Positions 46,841-58,409 of a DNA stretch of 64,000 nt are shown piece after piece. The translations under genes were made by a program, and so were the position numbers. The notes beneath the pieces were generated by a model. That model saw only the letters and a program-made list of their open reading frames with translations. It did not search any database and was not told the origin of the DNA. Numbering within the stretch: the stretch's first letter is position 1; each line of letters opens with the position of its first letter. The stretch is from Spongilla lacustris (Eukaryota > Porifera > Demospongiae > Spongillida > Spongillidae), in assembly GCA_949361645.1 (NCBI GenBank), contig OX442422.1, positions 4,661,137 through 4,725,136 of the forward strand, read 5' to 3'.

Positions 46841-48707
46841 GGATATTACACGCATGCGCTTCGATCACTCCTACTTAGTGGGTTAGTGCCCATCTCACTT
46901 ACAGAAACGTGAGAGTCGAAGAGTGACATGAGATACGTTACAGCTGCTATGCACTAACCCTCAATACGGATTTGAATTAATTAATAATAATATTGTAGCA
47001 TTAAATACGTCAAGTAACAAAATATCCCAGCTCGGTTCCACGGATTCTTAAGAACTGCAAGCAAGCCGTGATCAGACACGATGTGTCTGCCCGATAAATA
47101 CACCCGCACCTCGACCCGAACTGGTCGCACTTAGACATCTTCAGAATCTAGATGAACCTTGTTAGTTGTTACCTTCATAATTAACTGTCGGATCTTACTG
47201 GTGGTCAAATGAAATGTGTTCCCACCGAAGATCTCTGCCAGTTCCAGTTTATGGCGTTTACAAGTGCTCACTACGCTCCCACTATATATAATTATACTGA
47301 ATTATACGCACACAGCATCCTCCAGCTGGTAAGCGCGCGCCGGCGCGCCCGATGCAATAAAGCCTGCTTCTCGTTAACTACACGCTTAATTATACGTCAA
47401 CCTTCATTTGTAACAGTAAATATTTGGAGAATAAAGCTTAGTAAAGCCATAATTACGGAACTTACGGCACACTATTCTATTAGACATTTTATACTTCCTC
47501 CCAATAGCTGAGATGCGACGTGGGGTCCTTGGATAAGCTAGCAAACGCTATCACCATGCCATCGACGCTTGCTTTATACAGAGACGCATAATTCTTTAGG
47601 ACGTGAACTTTCGGAAGTCGACGTTTAATCACCGCCTAAATCATGAAATCTCGCTGGCAAGCGGCTAAGAAACGTTCAGTAAGCTATGTAGCTACATTTG
47701 TACCAATCGCATATAGTATACGTTTATAATGGAACGTGAAATTGAGTACTAGTACCACGCTTAACTGTTAGGGCTTTTAATTTAACTGAGATACCGCTGA
47801 ATAACAAGTGCATGCTTACCACGTCTTGACACGATGTACATACTTACTAATGGAAAACCGGCAGTCAGTGAGGGTAGGTTAAACTGCATGGCACGCGTAC
47901 CGTTGGTGTATCTATAAGTACGGAAACGTAGCTCTAGGGTTGGTCCGTGTTTGTTTTTATCCAGCCAGCCAACTATTATTGTAACCATTAGTAAATACCG
48001 ACGCAATTGTGGTTAATTAATTGCAATCTCTCTCATGCAGGCAGACACGCGTACACTACTGTTTTTATTTTATTTTTACTGACTTCAGTTATATTAAACC
48101 CACTGCCGTTCAGTATGACGATGTTATTAAACCCGCTCATGCAGTTAATTTTGCATTGTTTGGACATACCCGCTAGATGAAATTGACAGGATAATAAATC
48201 ACCCCGAGTGCCGGACTGCCGATACATGTATATGGCCTGTACCCCTCGTTTGGATAGAGTTGTTTACGGCAACAAAAGCCCTACAATTTATGCAATATTT
48301 ACATGTAAAGAGCCAAACTTTGTACATTTACCTATACATGTATATGAACTTGTACTTGGTGTCCCAGACTCCCAGTTAATTTATAGCAAATATTTTAAAC
48401 TTTATTTCTTCACCATGATACGTATCAAAGCCAGGAAGTATATATACTCGTAATCGTTTATCGCAGGCTAATATGTATAGGTGTCTAAGTATGCCCAACT
48501 GAAAACCAATGCTATATAATAAGGTGTGATAAAACTATACAGCGCACGCGGATGTCATGAATTAAAGGTACACACAGTAACGTAATCATGCTCTGCGTGT
48601 GCATTCTACATGTATGATGAATAATGATCATGAGTAGCCAAGGTCGGAGTGACTTAGCTGGTTATCAGTTCTAATACTGATGGCAATATCGCTTCATCTT
48701 GTTACAG
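46841..48707. other. Spacer between the two head-to-head gene sets
   Basis: No supported exon. It should hold the promoters of the minus 210-aa gene and the plus HURP paralogue. A GC-rich palindromic word gcgcgcgccggcgcgc lies at 47332. A first exon for the plus gene was sought and not fixed (an ATG near 48634 reads MSSQGRSDLA but its phase does not join). Confidence 0.4.
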
Positions 48708-50956
48708 AGAAAGGCGCTTCTTATGATGAAGAAAGCAATGTCACAGTTGCTGTGTCAGGTAAGCGTGCAAAATATGGCGTGCTTGTGGTGAACAGTGTTT
48801 ATACAACGCGAGCAGAGAGAAGCTACAACAGTGCAAGACGCGATAAAACCATCGCCGGTTCTTCTTGCTGACCATCCGGTACATAATTCTCACCAGCAGT
48901 CCACGAGAATGGTAGGTGACCGATTTTTGATCTACATGTAACTAATTTAGAATGCCTTTGCATGCGGAATGCCAGATTAGTGCTGATGCCTTCTTTCGAT
49001 CACACGACACAGGTCTCTCCGCAGGGTACCCCTGGAGGACGTTTTAATGCAGAAGGAAACGACGAGCACCTCTTAGAGCGCCAATTAGAGGGCAACTCCA
49101 CGCAGGAGAATGATGCCCATTTACATGCACCACCAGAACAGCTCATCAAAGATGGCTACATGACGAAATTAAAGGACGAACACCCAACCTGTACTTCAGA
49201 TGGCTTCAAGCAATGGGGAGAAAGTGGCACCAAGGAGGATTGTGGCTGCAATGAAGGAGGACTCGAGAAACTCCATGTAATGACACATGATGATGCAGGT
49301 AATAAAGAGAATGATACCAGCAAAGAATGTGCCAACGATGCTGGCAAGCAGTGTGTAGGAGGTGACCTCAAGAACAACTGTGACACGTATGATAACAAAC
49401 AGCATGCTGACACTGGTGTTGATAGCAAGATGTCTGATAACAGTGGCTGCACAGCTAAAGATCCCTGCAAAGAGAGTAACAATAATGGATGCATTAAGGG
49501 ATGTGCCAATGGCAAAGCAATAGTGCATACTGAAGATGACTGTCACACAAACATTGAAGTCAATGAATACTCCAGCTCACTGGGAAAGGAAGAAAGCACT
49601 ACTTCCTTTAGAAAGCTGCACAGTGATGTGGTGGAGAGGCTGACCTCCCTATGCCAGCAGTGGGAACAGAGACAAACAGTTATTATTGTCCCAGAGGAGC
49701 GCCAAGAAGAAGGTATAATACAGCCACTGCATGCTAAAGGCCATTAAGGTCACATCATTGTATTTAGAAAAGGCAGCATGATTATGCACGTATGTGTCTC
49801 TTCCACTTTTTATTTCAGGCTTGTGATCATATAAAAGAAGCAATGGGTGGGTTGTGCAAGATTAGATTAGCAATACAATGTCAAAGTTTGGAAGCATTGA
49901 ATAATCACACACAACTTTGCAATCAGTTTTAACACCAACACTTTATTATTTACAGTACATGGTCAGATTCGCACCACAGTGTGCCAAGCTCAGCTTTTGA
50001 TGAAACAGAAACTGAAGCAGTACATCCAGCTCGTGGGACAGGCCGAACATGGTGGAGGGGAACAGCCCACCAAGGTGGAGGACCTCCAGGGATTTTGGGA
50101 CATGGTGTACTTCCAAGTGGAGGACATCTTGAAAAAGTTCCAGGGACTGGAGAGCCTGGAAAAAAACAATTGGCAAGCTGAATCAGAATCCGAAGTTTCT
50201 AAAAAGAAAGGAAAGGTGAGTGTATATCATAAATAAATCCGGCAAACTGGTGGTTCCCAACCTATTTGAGGAGTATAATAATTGTGTAATTGGGGGGTGG
50301 GGGGGGGGGGGGGGCATGGGGAGGCTGAGAGAAAATGTAACAATCAGTGCTTAGAAATGCATATCCGTATCCCCATTTGCTCAGTTAAAGCCAAAACTAA
50401 AATATGATGCATTATAAGGAAAATGAACACTCATAAATACATGGACAATGTTCTTAATATATAAGGAAGGGGGTAAATGTTTATATTACTCACACCTCAG
50501 CAGAAGCAAGCAGCAGCACTGTCTAAAAAAGTGCCTTCTACCACGGCTGGGCTGAGTGAGAAGCAGCTAGCTGCCAGGGAGAAGCGCGAAGCAGCACGCC
50601 TGAAGATACTGGAACTGAAAGCATTGGCAGTCAGCAAGAAGGAGCAGGATGACAAAGCTGCTGATACCAAGGTTGAATGCTCTAGTGGAGATGGCAAAGT
50701 TGAGGCACCACATGTCGATGCTCAGGTAGAGGCTAAATTGGAGCCAATCAGTTGTGAAGCCAAAGTTGAGCCCACGGACATAAAAGGTAAGCATGGATGT
50801 ATCAGACTAATTACTACACTTTGCCACAAATCAGGCTGCAGTGACTCAAGCTCAGTGCATGGCAATGTAGCAAGTCAAGATCATGATGCATCAGTTGTAC
50901 TGAATGATACAGAGGCCTCAGAACTTGACCAAGCCTTTGTATCCACTCTATCATGA
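48708..50956 (+). CDS. HURP/DLGAP5-like paralogue, inverted copy (6 exons seen, first exon missing)
   Basis: Exons 48708-48758, 48816-48911, 49013-49712, 49956-50215, 50501-50786, 50835-50956 (TGA). All borders AG/GT and phases agree (505 codons). Exon 1 here reads RKALLMMKKAMSQLLCQ; exon 2 REATTVQDAIKPSPVLLADH. The third exon is Asp/Asn/Cys-rich (GNKENDTSKECANDAGKQC) and ends FRKLHSDVVERLTSLCQQWE. The fourth, 260 nt like its counterpart, holds IRTTVCQAQLLMKQKLKQY and LQGFWDMVYFQVEDILKKF; the fifth has EKQLAAREKREAARLKILEL. The last intron (50787-50834) is 48 nt, a multiple of 3, and has no stop, so it may be retained. The basic N-terminus with heptad repeats and the RRSVRL tail of the minus gene are missing. 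Confidence 0.75.
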
Positions 50957-52997
50957 TTGGCGCCTACTTCACATGCAAATTAAGGTCAGGCATGTAAAAT
51001 GATGTATAGTGCTTATAAGTTCATCATGCATGCTCACACCTACAGCTGTGTCTGCAGGCTACCATGTGCATTAAAATACTTTGAATAATAAATATGTCAT
51101 GCACTTTCGTTGCTCATGAATTTATGACAACCAAGACTGTTAGACATCCTAGCCAGTTGCATTTATTGTACATGTATGTGCTGTAATGTGTACACCAGTA
51201 TTATGACTTCAGTTGCAGGACTGAACATTTTATCTCAGCATGTCAAAGATGGTTGTGGTGCAAAATTATTAAATGGACTGCATCATGCTTAATGATATCT
51301 ACTAACCAGCACATATAAACACATGCACACATGGTATACCATATTGTAGGCACTGAATGAGTGCAGGGCCTAAAATGACTACACTGGATAATATTGAGCA
51401 CCTAACTATTTGAAGACAAATAACCGATCAACCTCAATACATGTAAAGTCTCTTTGGTTTATGAATCATATGAAAATTACATTCTAATATCTGTAAGAAA
51501 AAAAAAAGGTGACGAAACTTTAAAGAATTCTTCACATTAGAACTGTATTTTCTTCCTGCTAAGATACTGGGCTGCTTCAGCCATCTTGTACAATTTTTAA
51601 GCTGACGGCCCTGCACCAGTAAGACCTCAAACTCATGTCCCAAACAACATTGTAGTAGGAGAGCTGTGAATAATAAGATGGAAACTTGGCTCTGTTACAA
51701 TTTAATAACGTAATTATGTATTTTAAAAGTATATGAATTTGTAAGTAGCTAAAGTGGGGTGCATGGAATAGAAATTTACTCAATGTCAATTGTCCAGTGT
51801 GTCCCCCGCGGGCCACGTTTGTACAACAAGGGCACATGCAAAGTGTTTGGCGATTAGTCAATTCAGCTATTTAATGATTTTGCCACATTGTACAAGTCCT
51901 TATCTGTTTGGGCCGAAGCTTTGAAGACCTTTCTGTATTCGCTGCTCTTATAGTAGCTCGACAAATTGGAGATACCCAATACGTTTGACGTACGTAAATA
52001 ATTTTTTGAACTGGCCCGTATAAAATGGCAACTATATATAGCTAGGCGGAAAAATCGACTTGTTCTATGCTCTCGCCTATAAAGACAAATCTTCTAAATA
52101 GCCATGTGGTGTACAAGGTACTTGCTCTAGCATGATCTTCGGTCCTCCGTTATTAACACATTTTCAAACTGTCTGGGAATACATACTGGGTGGTTCAGCT
52201 GAGACGAGCTACTACAAGAGCGTATAGCCTACGACATTAGAGCTTCAAAGCTTCGGCTCAAACAGATAAAGGACCTGTCACGGCTGTTTCAGGCCCATTC
52301 AACGTTGGACAATAAGACCTACGCCCTGAAATATTGAAACGATTACATCATCAAACATGACCTCAACAAGGACTTTGTATCTTCGACCTATATAAGGACT
52401 GCACTTGTAGTCCCGCCATTTAAAAGCCATTTTAGCGTACACATACCATTTTTCTATCCTTCGTGTGAATTGCAAGGCACAACTCTGTACCGTCTGTTAG
52501 CTATAGCGCTCGCCACGAGAGTACCGCGATTAGATATCCTTCACAAAGATCGGAACACTAGACTACCGCCAATTTTCCTGGATGAAAACAAGAAGTGGAT
52601 AAATGTGGGAGAGCGGAGGCTACCTTGAAAGCCAAACAACTAAGTGCGGCCTGCAGAAATGACAGCGCTACAAGTCATCAAACATAGGTGATTTGACTCG
52701 TATTAAAAGTGATTTTTCATACCATGTATAGCATAGGTGATACATATTTGCGTCTTTTTGTTACTACTGGTATTGCTGCGATATTTTGTGATATTTCTAC
52801 ATTACACACTGGTAATACTGCAACTTTTCCTGTATTGATGCATATGTCCTTGGCTGCCGGTGCATTGAATTTGACATGTATATGGATTTGCTCCTTGTTT
52901 TCAAAGGAGACCAAATCCAAAATACCACTTATGTACCCAAGCAACATTGTGGTCGTCAAGAAAATGCATTAATACTGGGATAGTGGCTTTGGGAAAT

Positions 52998-53000
<3 letters not shown>
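50957..53000. other. No supported gene; spacer with a foldback element
   Basis: Apart from 51896-52274 only ordinary DNA is seen. 52709-52972 is open on both strands (for example plus GNTATFPVLMHMSLAAGALN) and may be an old element; neither strand can be preferred. Confidence 0.35.
51896..52274. mobile_element. Foldback/MITE-like element with ~35-bp inverted ends
   Basis: 51896-51930 (gtccttatctgtttgggccg, then aagctttgaag) pairs with 52240-52274 (cttcaaagcttcggctcaaa, then cagataaaggac), with a few mismatches and one indel. The inner about 310 bp shows no frame. No clear target duplication. Confidence 0.7.

Positions 53001-53079
<79 letters not shown>
53001..53079. repeat. (GT)n microsatellite
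   Basis: About 39 uninterrupted GT dinucleotides. Confidence 0.98.
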
Positions 53080-53083
<4 letters not shown>

Positions 53084-56000
53084 TCTTATGACTTCTCCTA
53101 TGTGATGTCATCCTGTCAGTGATAATCATGTGCACGTGCTCTTCCTTGTGTTGGACAGGTTCTAAGGACTTGTTGATGACATGCATCTCAGGACATCTAC
53201 CATCTCCTCTCCTCAGTAGGAGATGGTGTGCCTAGATGTCCCTGGAACAGGCTGCAAAATGGACGAATATATTGCCCGAGATGTTCAATCCCAAGGTGGA
53301 AGCAGGGTTATGATGCAGCTGTGCTGTGTCATAACAACAGGGACACTGTACCTCTGCTGACACACTGTGCAGGGGCAGGTTGAGAACATTCAGGCACAGA
53401 GATCTGACAAATTCAAAACAGCGGGTAGGGGGTAAATGATGTCAGTGTACTAGCACCACCATCTTTAGCTGTGTGAATGATATTGGATGGCCTTCCCACT
53501 TGCTGAGTGGATATGAAGTGTTCATACCTTATATATGTATGAATTTAAATACATTTTAATTTGAATGCCATCATATTGGGTCCGGGTGCAAACATCTCAC
53601 CATGCAAGATTAACTCCTATGTGTTTGCCACTGAAATGCAGTCACACATGGTACAGCTGCCTTAAAGGGAATCCTTGCAGGAGCTACAAAAGCTTTGTGG
53701 GTACACCATTGCATCCTCCTCAGTTCAAAATGCCATACCAAACACCTTCTGCAAGGCCTGAGTATATGCCTCACACTGTTATGTGGTGTCTTTTTTGTTT
53801 CCCCTTCAGTCATGCACCCTCTGCAGTGCAACTGACCTTGGTGGTGGTGGGAATCCATTCAACCTATACAACTCCGCATCATTATTCATAGAAAACAAGC
53901 AGACTGTTTAGGCCGAAAAGTGCCGGCCGCACTTAGTTAATGACATACACCTTTCACCTGAAGTGTTAACATTGCCTCTATGTCGAATTTACCAGTGGGA
54001 AAATTGGCGGCTCGATGCAACTCGCGCTTTTTTAACACATGCTCGAGATGACGTAACGGCGTATGCTTATGAAAACGAGGCCAGTGTATTATTGGAAAGC
54101 GTAGTATTAATAGTTCACATGTGTGTGTTATAGAGAAATGATTGCTGGTACTAATGCATCAGCGTATAATAGCACCAGGTGTAAGCTTCAAGCAAGCCAT
54201 GCTGTTAAACATTGCATAGCGATAATGAGGCTATCCGCCATCATTTGTAAATCATATACCGTAACGCTCTAATTATCAAACTAATTGTCCAGCTCGAAAC
54301 AGCCGTGCTGTACAACGTGGCCAAACCATTAAAAAAAAAAAATCACTAGAAATTAATTTTGTTTCCTGTGCCCACACCCATGCAGGACATTAAGAGTCCA
54401 CAACAAAGAGTATCTGCATTATAACACCGTTCATGATGAAGGTGTTAAACAAGCAGAAGCCACACAAGAACCATACATGTAGATAAGTATATTCCCCTTT
54501 GGGTGATTATTCACTATGAATATGTTGCTATCCTCCATTTTGACGGGCAAATGTTTCAGACACTCACTTCTAAGCTATATTAAGGGCCCAATTTAATCGC
54601 TACATGTGTATTTGAAGAAGCTACAATGCCTCAGCTCTCATAACTGTCTACCCTTGTTAGTTTCGCAAGAATTGACGACATATTTTACAGTGTGTGCACT
54701 GGTACATTCATTTTGATACTGGTGTACCTGTAGTGGTTGGGTTCAGCCAATCCATTATCACAGCATAGGCATTGCATTACATTTTAAAAGCAAAGGTAAA
54801 TACATTTCTGATAATCCCAGAAGAACCCAGTTGAACTACTGAATAAGAGAGGGATCATTCGTGACTACACTCTGCACATGTATGGCTGTGTGAGATGCAA
54901 TCATTGATTTTAGAAACTAGGAACGGCGGGAAGTGTACACATGTGTTGCTACCATGTTATTCTGTTAAGATGTATGGTGTACTGATTGTGTATATTAATC
55001 AACACCTTGACTAGTACTCTCTTCCATATTTTCTATGAAGGTAAGCATAAATGCAGTTAAAAAGACCATCAACCATTCAAGACATGAACATGGTTGAAAG
55101 ACCTGATGTAAAAGGAAATTTCTGACAATGTCGTTCATTGCGACTGAAATGTACAGGACAGCTTGCTATTTGTAATAAGATTTACTATGATTTTATCTGT
55201 TGGACAAAGAAAGATTTTCTTTTAGAATGAAAATTTTTAGACTCAATTCAGTTTACCAACATTAAAGGTATTCTGAAATACATTTTCCCAAAAAGTCAAT
55301 AAGAGATCAAATCGTTTAGCTGAACCTTCTACTTCATCATGTAGTGTTAAACAGCCAAGTATATCATAATGAATTATAATGATGTGCTTGAAAATAAAGC
55401 TGAACTTTATCAAAGCAGAAGCCGTCCTGAAAGATCAAGTCTGACACATAGTGGTGGACTCTCATTCCAAATGGCCAGAGGTGATACCTATAGCTGTTCG
55501 AACTATTGAAGCTTTGAGACAGTTATTTGGGTCAGGAGCTTGCATGCAGCCCTAGTTGGGGGTACCCCCCTCCCGTACTCTCGGGGCTTTCTCAATTTCA
55601 TGCAAATCCTGCATCTGGCACCATACTTACATGCATTATCCTGGCTACACCACTGGTTGAGTCCACTTATAACATGCTTTGCACCTCCCCAACACACAAC
55701 CTGGCTATGGGCCTGAGTTATTTGGCTGTGGCAGCATCATGTTTCCAATGCTTGTTTCAGAAGTGAAATAAATGGAAAAACATACTCATCCCACTACTAG
55801 TTCAACTAAACGGGACTGCAGAATAAGATCCCAGATCACCTCTGCATAGAAACAACCAGCGCATCACATCACTGTTCATTTTTTTCCAGCTGTGGCTGCC
55901 AGCATTAACAGTTAAAAACAAATTTCCTTCAGTCCTACCACCACAAACAGGAGCCACTAGTGGTTGGCCACAACGTTAACAAGCATGATCGACACCCATG

Positions 56001-56832
56001 CAGCAATGCAGGAGGAGATCACATATTGTCAAAGCATCACAAAGAAGGCCACAATAAACCTGCCGAATCCCATCTTGCACCAGAAAGCTTCAGGCCTAGG
56101 TCGATCTTCTGCATGTGCAGTGGTTTTAGACTCGTGCCCAGACCTAGCATTATGTCATCCAAGACATGTACGTACATGTATGGAAAAGTTCAAGTGCCAA
56201 TATAAGAGGTAAAATAGTTTAGTTGTACACACATAAAAACAATAGTACAAATACGGAATGGGTTCACATCAAATCTCCACAAAAGCCAGTTTCCATCAAT
56301 GTATCAGAATAAAAATACAATCTTGCAGGGTATTCTCTCCCCTACCATCCAGCTCAAACTTCTCCCAGATTCAAACGGCCATGGTTTTACAATTTTTTGG
56401 GCACTCAGCTACTTGATGGCTGGTGCTTCCTCTAAGCTGCCTGGCCCCTTTGCCATGAATGCTCCAAAATCACTGGCCTCTTCCCAAACTGATAGCCATA
56501 TTCTGAGCATAGGAAATGCAGGAGTATATGCAAAACCATAGATATGTGCAAGCCCTGCATGGTGGAAGTGTTGACTAGGCCAAGTTGATAAAGAACCAAT
56601 TCAACCCATAAGCCTTGCAAGAGGTGCAGGAGCTGTGCAAAGTCAGAGTTTTATATATCTAGGAATTAGTAATAAATGACAATGTATTGTGAATATCTCA
56701 GCGTTTAAGTATATGTAAAATCATAATAACCTTGTTACATAAAATAAATAAACGGAACATGAAGTACATACCATTAGATAATACTTTAGTAATTAAAATG
56801 AAATCATAAAGAGAAATAATAAGTCAATAAAT
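53080..56832. other. No supported gene
   Basis: Overlapping open frames at 53565-53891, 55503-55766 and 55960-56212 show no motif or splice logic. At 56125-56142 tagactcgtgcccagacc resembles a MITE M2 end, without a partner. Confidence 0.4.
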
Positions 56833-58015
56833 TTACTCCATAAATGAGGCCAGAGGAGCACCATCATCAAACCCCAGCCCACTTCTCCATTTGATGCGAG
56901 ATCCTCTAAGACAGAGGCTCACTGCTCGAACCCCTGCAAAAGCGAGCCGTGATCTGATGTAGCTGCTGGTGGGAATAGGCTTTGTCCCACTTGGAAGACA
57001 GAGCAGTGGCCATGTGCTTAATGAAATGACTAACCTCTTTGTGAAGTAGTCCATCCACGGAAAGGACAAATGGGGTGAAGGTGTCTCTTCTGTCTTCAAC
57101 TACTTTATTGCACATTCTCTTCTTCTCCTGTGAGCTGGATTCAAGAATGGCATTAGGTGCTCGATGGCAGTGTGATGGGGCATCAGTGTCTATGACACGG
57201 ACATCAAACAGTGCCTCCACCTGTGGTTGCCAAACACCTCTGATTTGAGGTGGCAGTAGCTTCATTCACAATAGGCTCCTTTATAACTTGGGGCCACACC
57301 TGACTGGCAAGATCATCAATGCAGTCACAAATCTCATTGTGGCACAGTATAACAAGTCCCCCCTTCTTACAGCCTAGGGCATGTTGGAGGGTGAAATCAG
57401 CCTCACAACCATCGCATTTGGCTGGTAGATTAGTTGGATGTCGCAAATAGCGCAGAGCTAGGCCATCTCTGAACTGTACTGGAGCCAAATCAAAGTGGCA
57501 GCTTTGAAGTGGCAGAGTCGTCAACCAGCTGGATGTTTTGCCCTTGACCACCCTCATGATTGCACGTTGTCTGCCTGGTGAAAGAGTTGCAGGAATGGCA
57601 TCTAGTTTCTGTTTGGCAACCTCGTCAAGTGCTTTTCGTGACCCATGTCTTGCCTTGCTGATTGCATCCAGGTGACAGGCAGAGCTAAATTTACCCCATC
57701 CCTTAATAGCTTCTACCACAAATAATAATTTTATAACAATACAGATAAACAAGCACATAACAGTAAATTACCTGCCACATAGACTAAATAATATGTCAAT
57801 AGCTTGCATCTGAGATGGTCCTCAAAAGAAGAGCACTCACATTTGCCCTGTCAAGGGTCATGCTTAATCTTTGATACAGTGCTGTGACTGCTGCAGACTT
57901 TGGGCTGCTCTGACATGTGGCCAAGCATGAGGCAAGCTGAGAGACCCCACTTTGCTTCAGTGCCCCAACACCCATAAGTCTCCACAGCTATCGGGATGCA
58001 TACCAAACCAAGTTC
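56833..58015 (-). pseudogene. C-terminal part of a LINE-like retroelement, frameshifted
   Basis: Minus-strand frames in order: GLVCIPIAVETYGCWGTEAK, SQLASCLATCQSSPKSAAVT, LYQRLSMTLDRANVSA (58015-57835); SWLTTLPLQSCHFDLAPVQF, RDGLALRYLRHPTNLP, CDGCEADFTLQHALGCKKGG (a CxxC-H-C zinc motif) and RHN-like LCHNEICDCI; then, after a frame change near 57250, RGVWQPQVEALFDVRVIDTD and FTPFVLSVDGLLHKEVSHFI; after a second change, RSRLAFAGVRAVSLCLRGSR to a stop at 56833. This is the tail after the reverse transcriptase in a family common in invertebrates; the CCHC plus FDVRV block may be a restriction-like endonuclease (inference). The reverse transcriptase itself is absent. Confidence 0.75.
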
Positions 58016-58097
58016 TGTACATTTGGAATCGCGTGTGAATTTTTGTATGGGTGCTTATGTATGAGTTTGCGTGTGTTTTTGAATGTGCATGTGTGTG

Positions 58098-58299
58098 TTT
58101 AGTTATATGTGTGACAGTTGTGTACATGTGGTGGAGTGTGTGTTTGTGTGAGTTTGTGTGTGTGTGTTTGTATGAGTTAGTGTATGTGTTTGTGTGAGTT
58201 TAGTTATATGTGTGACAGTTGTGTACATGTGGTGGAGTGTGTGTTTGTGTGAGTTTGTGTGTGTGTGTTTGTATGAGTTAGTGTATGTGTTTGTGTGAG
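58098..58299. repeat. 101-bp tandem duplication in a GT-rich tract
   Basis: tttagttatatgtgtgacag at 58098 recurs at 58199 and the following about 100 bases match. The wider GT-rich tract runs from about 58040 to 58410. Confidence 0.9.
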
Positions 58300-58409
58300 T
58301 TTATGTGTGTGTTTATGTGAGTTTGTGTGTTTGTGTGAATATGTGTGTGCATGTGTCTGAGTTGTGTATGTATGTAGTGTGTTGTGTGAGTGTGTATATG
58401 TGAATGAAT

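Noticed and set aside
52709..52972. 87-codon plus frame (and 80-codon minus frame) as a gene
   Set aside because: Both strands open, no splice context, no recognised family.
53001..53079. CRISPR or telomere-like array
   Set aside because: Plain GT microsatellite; no spaced repeats with unique spacers anywhere in the window.
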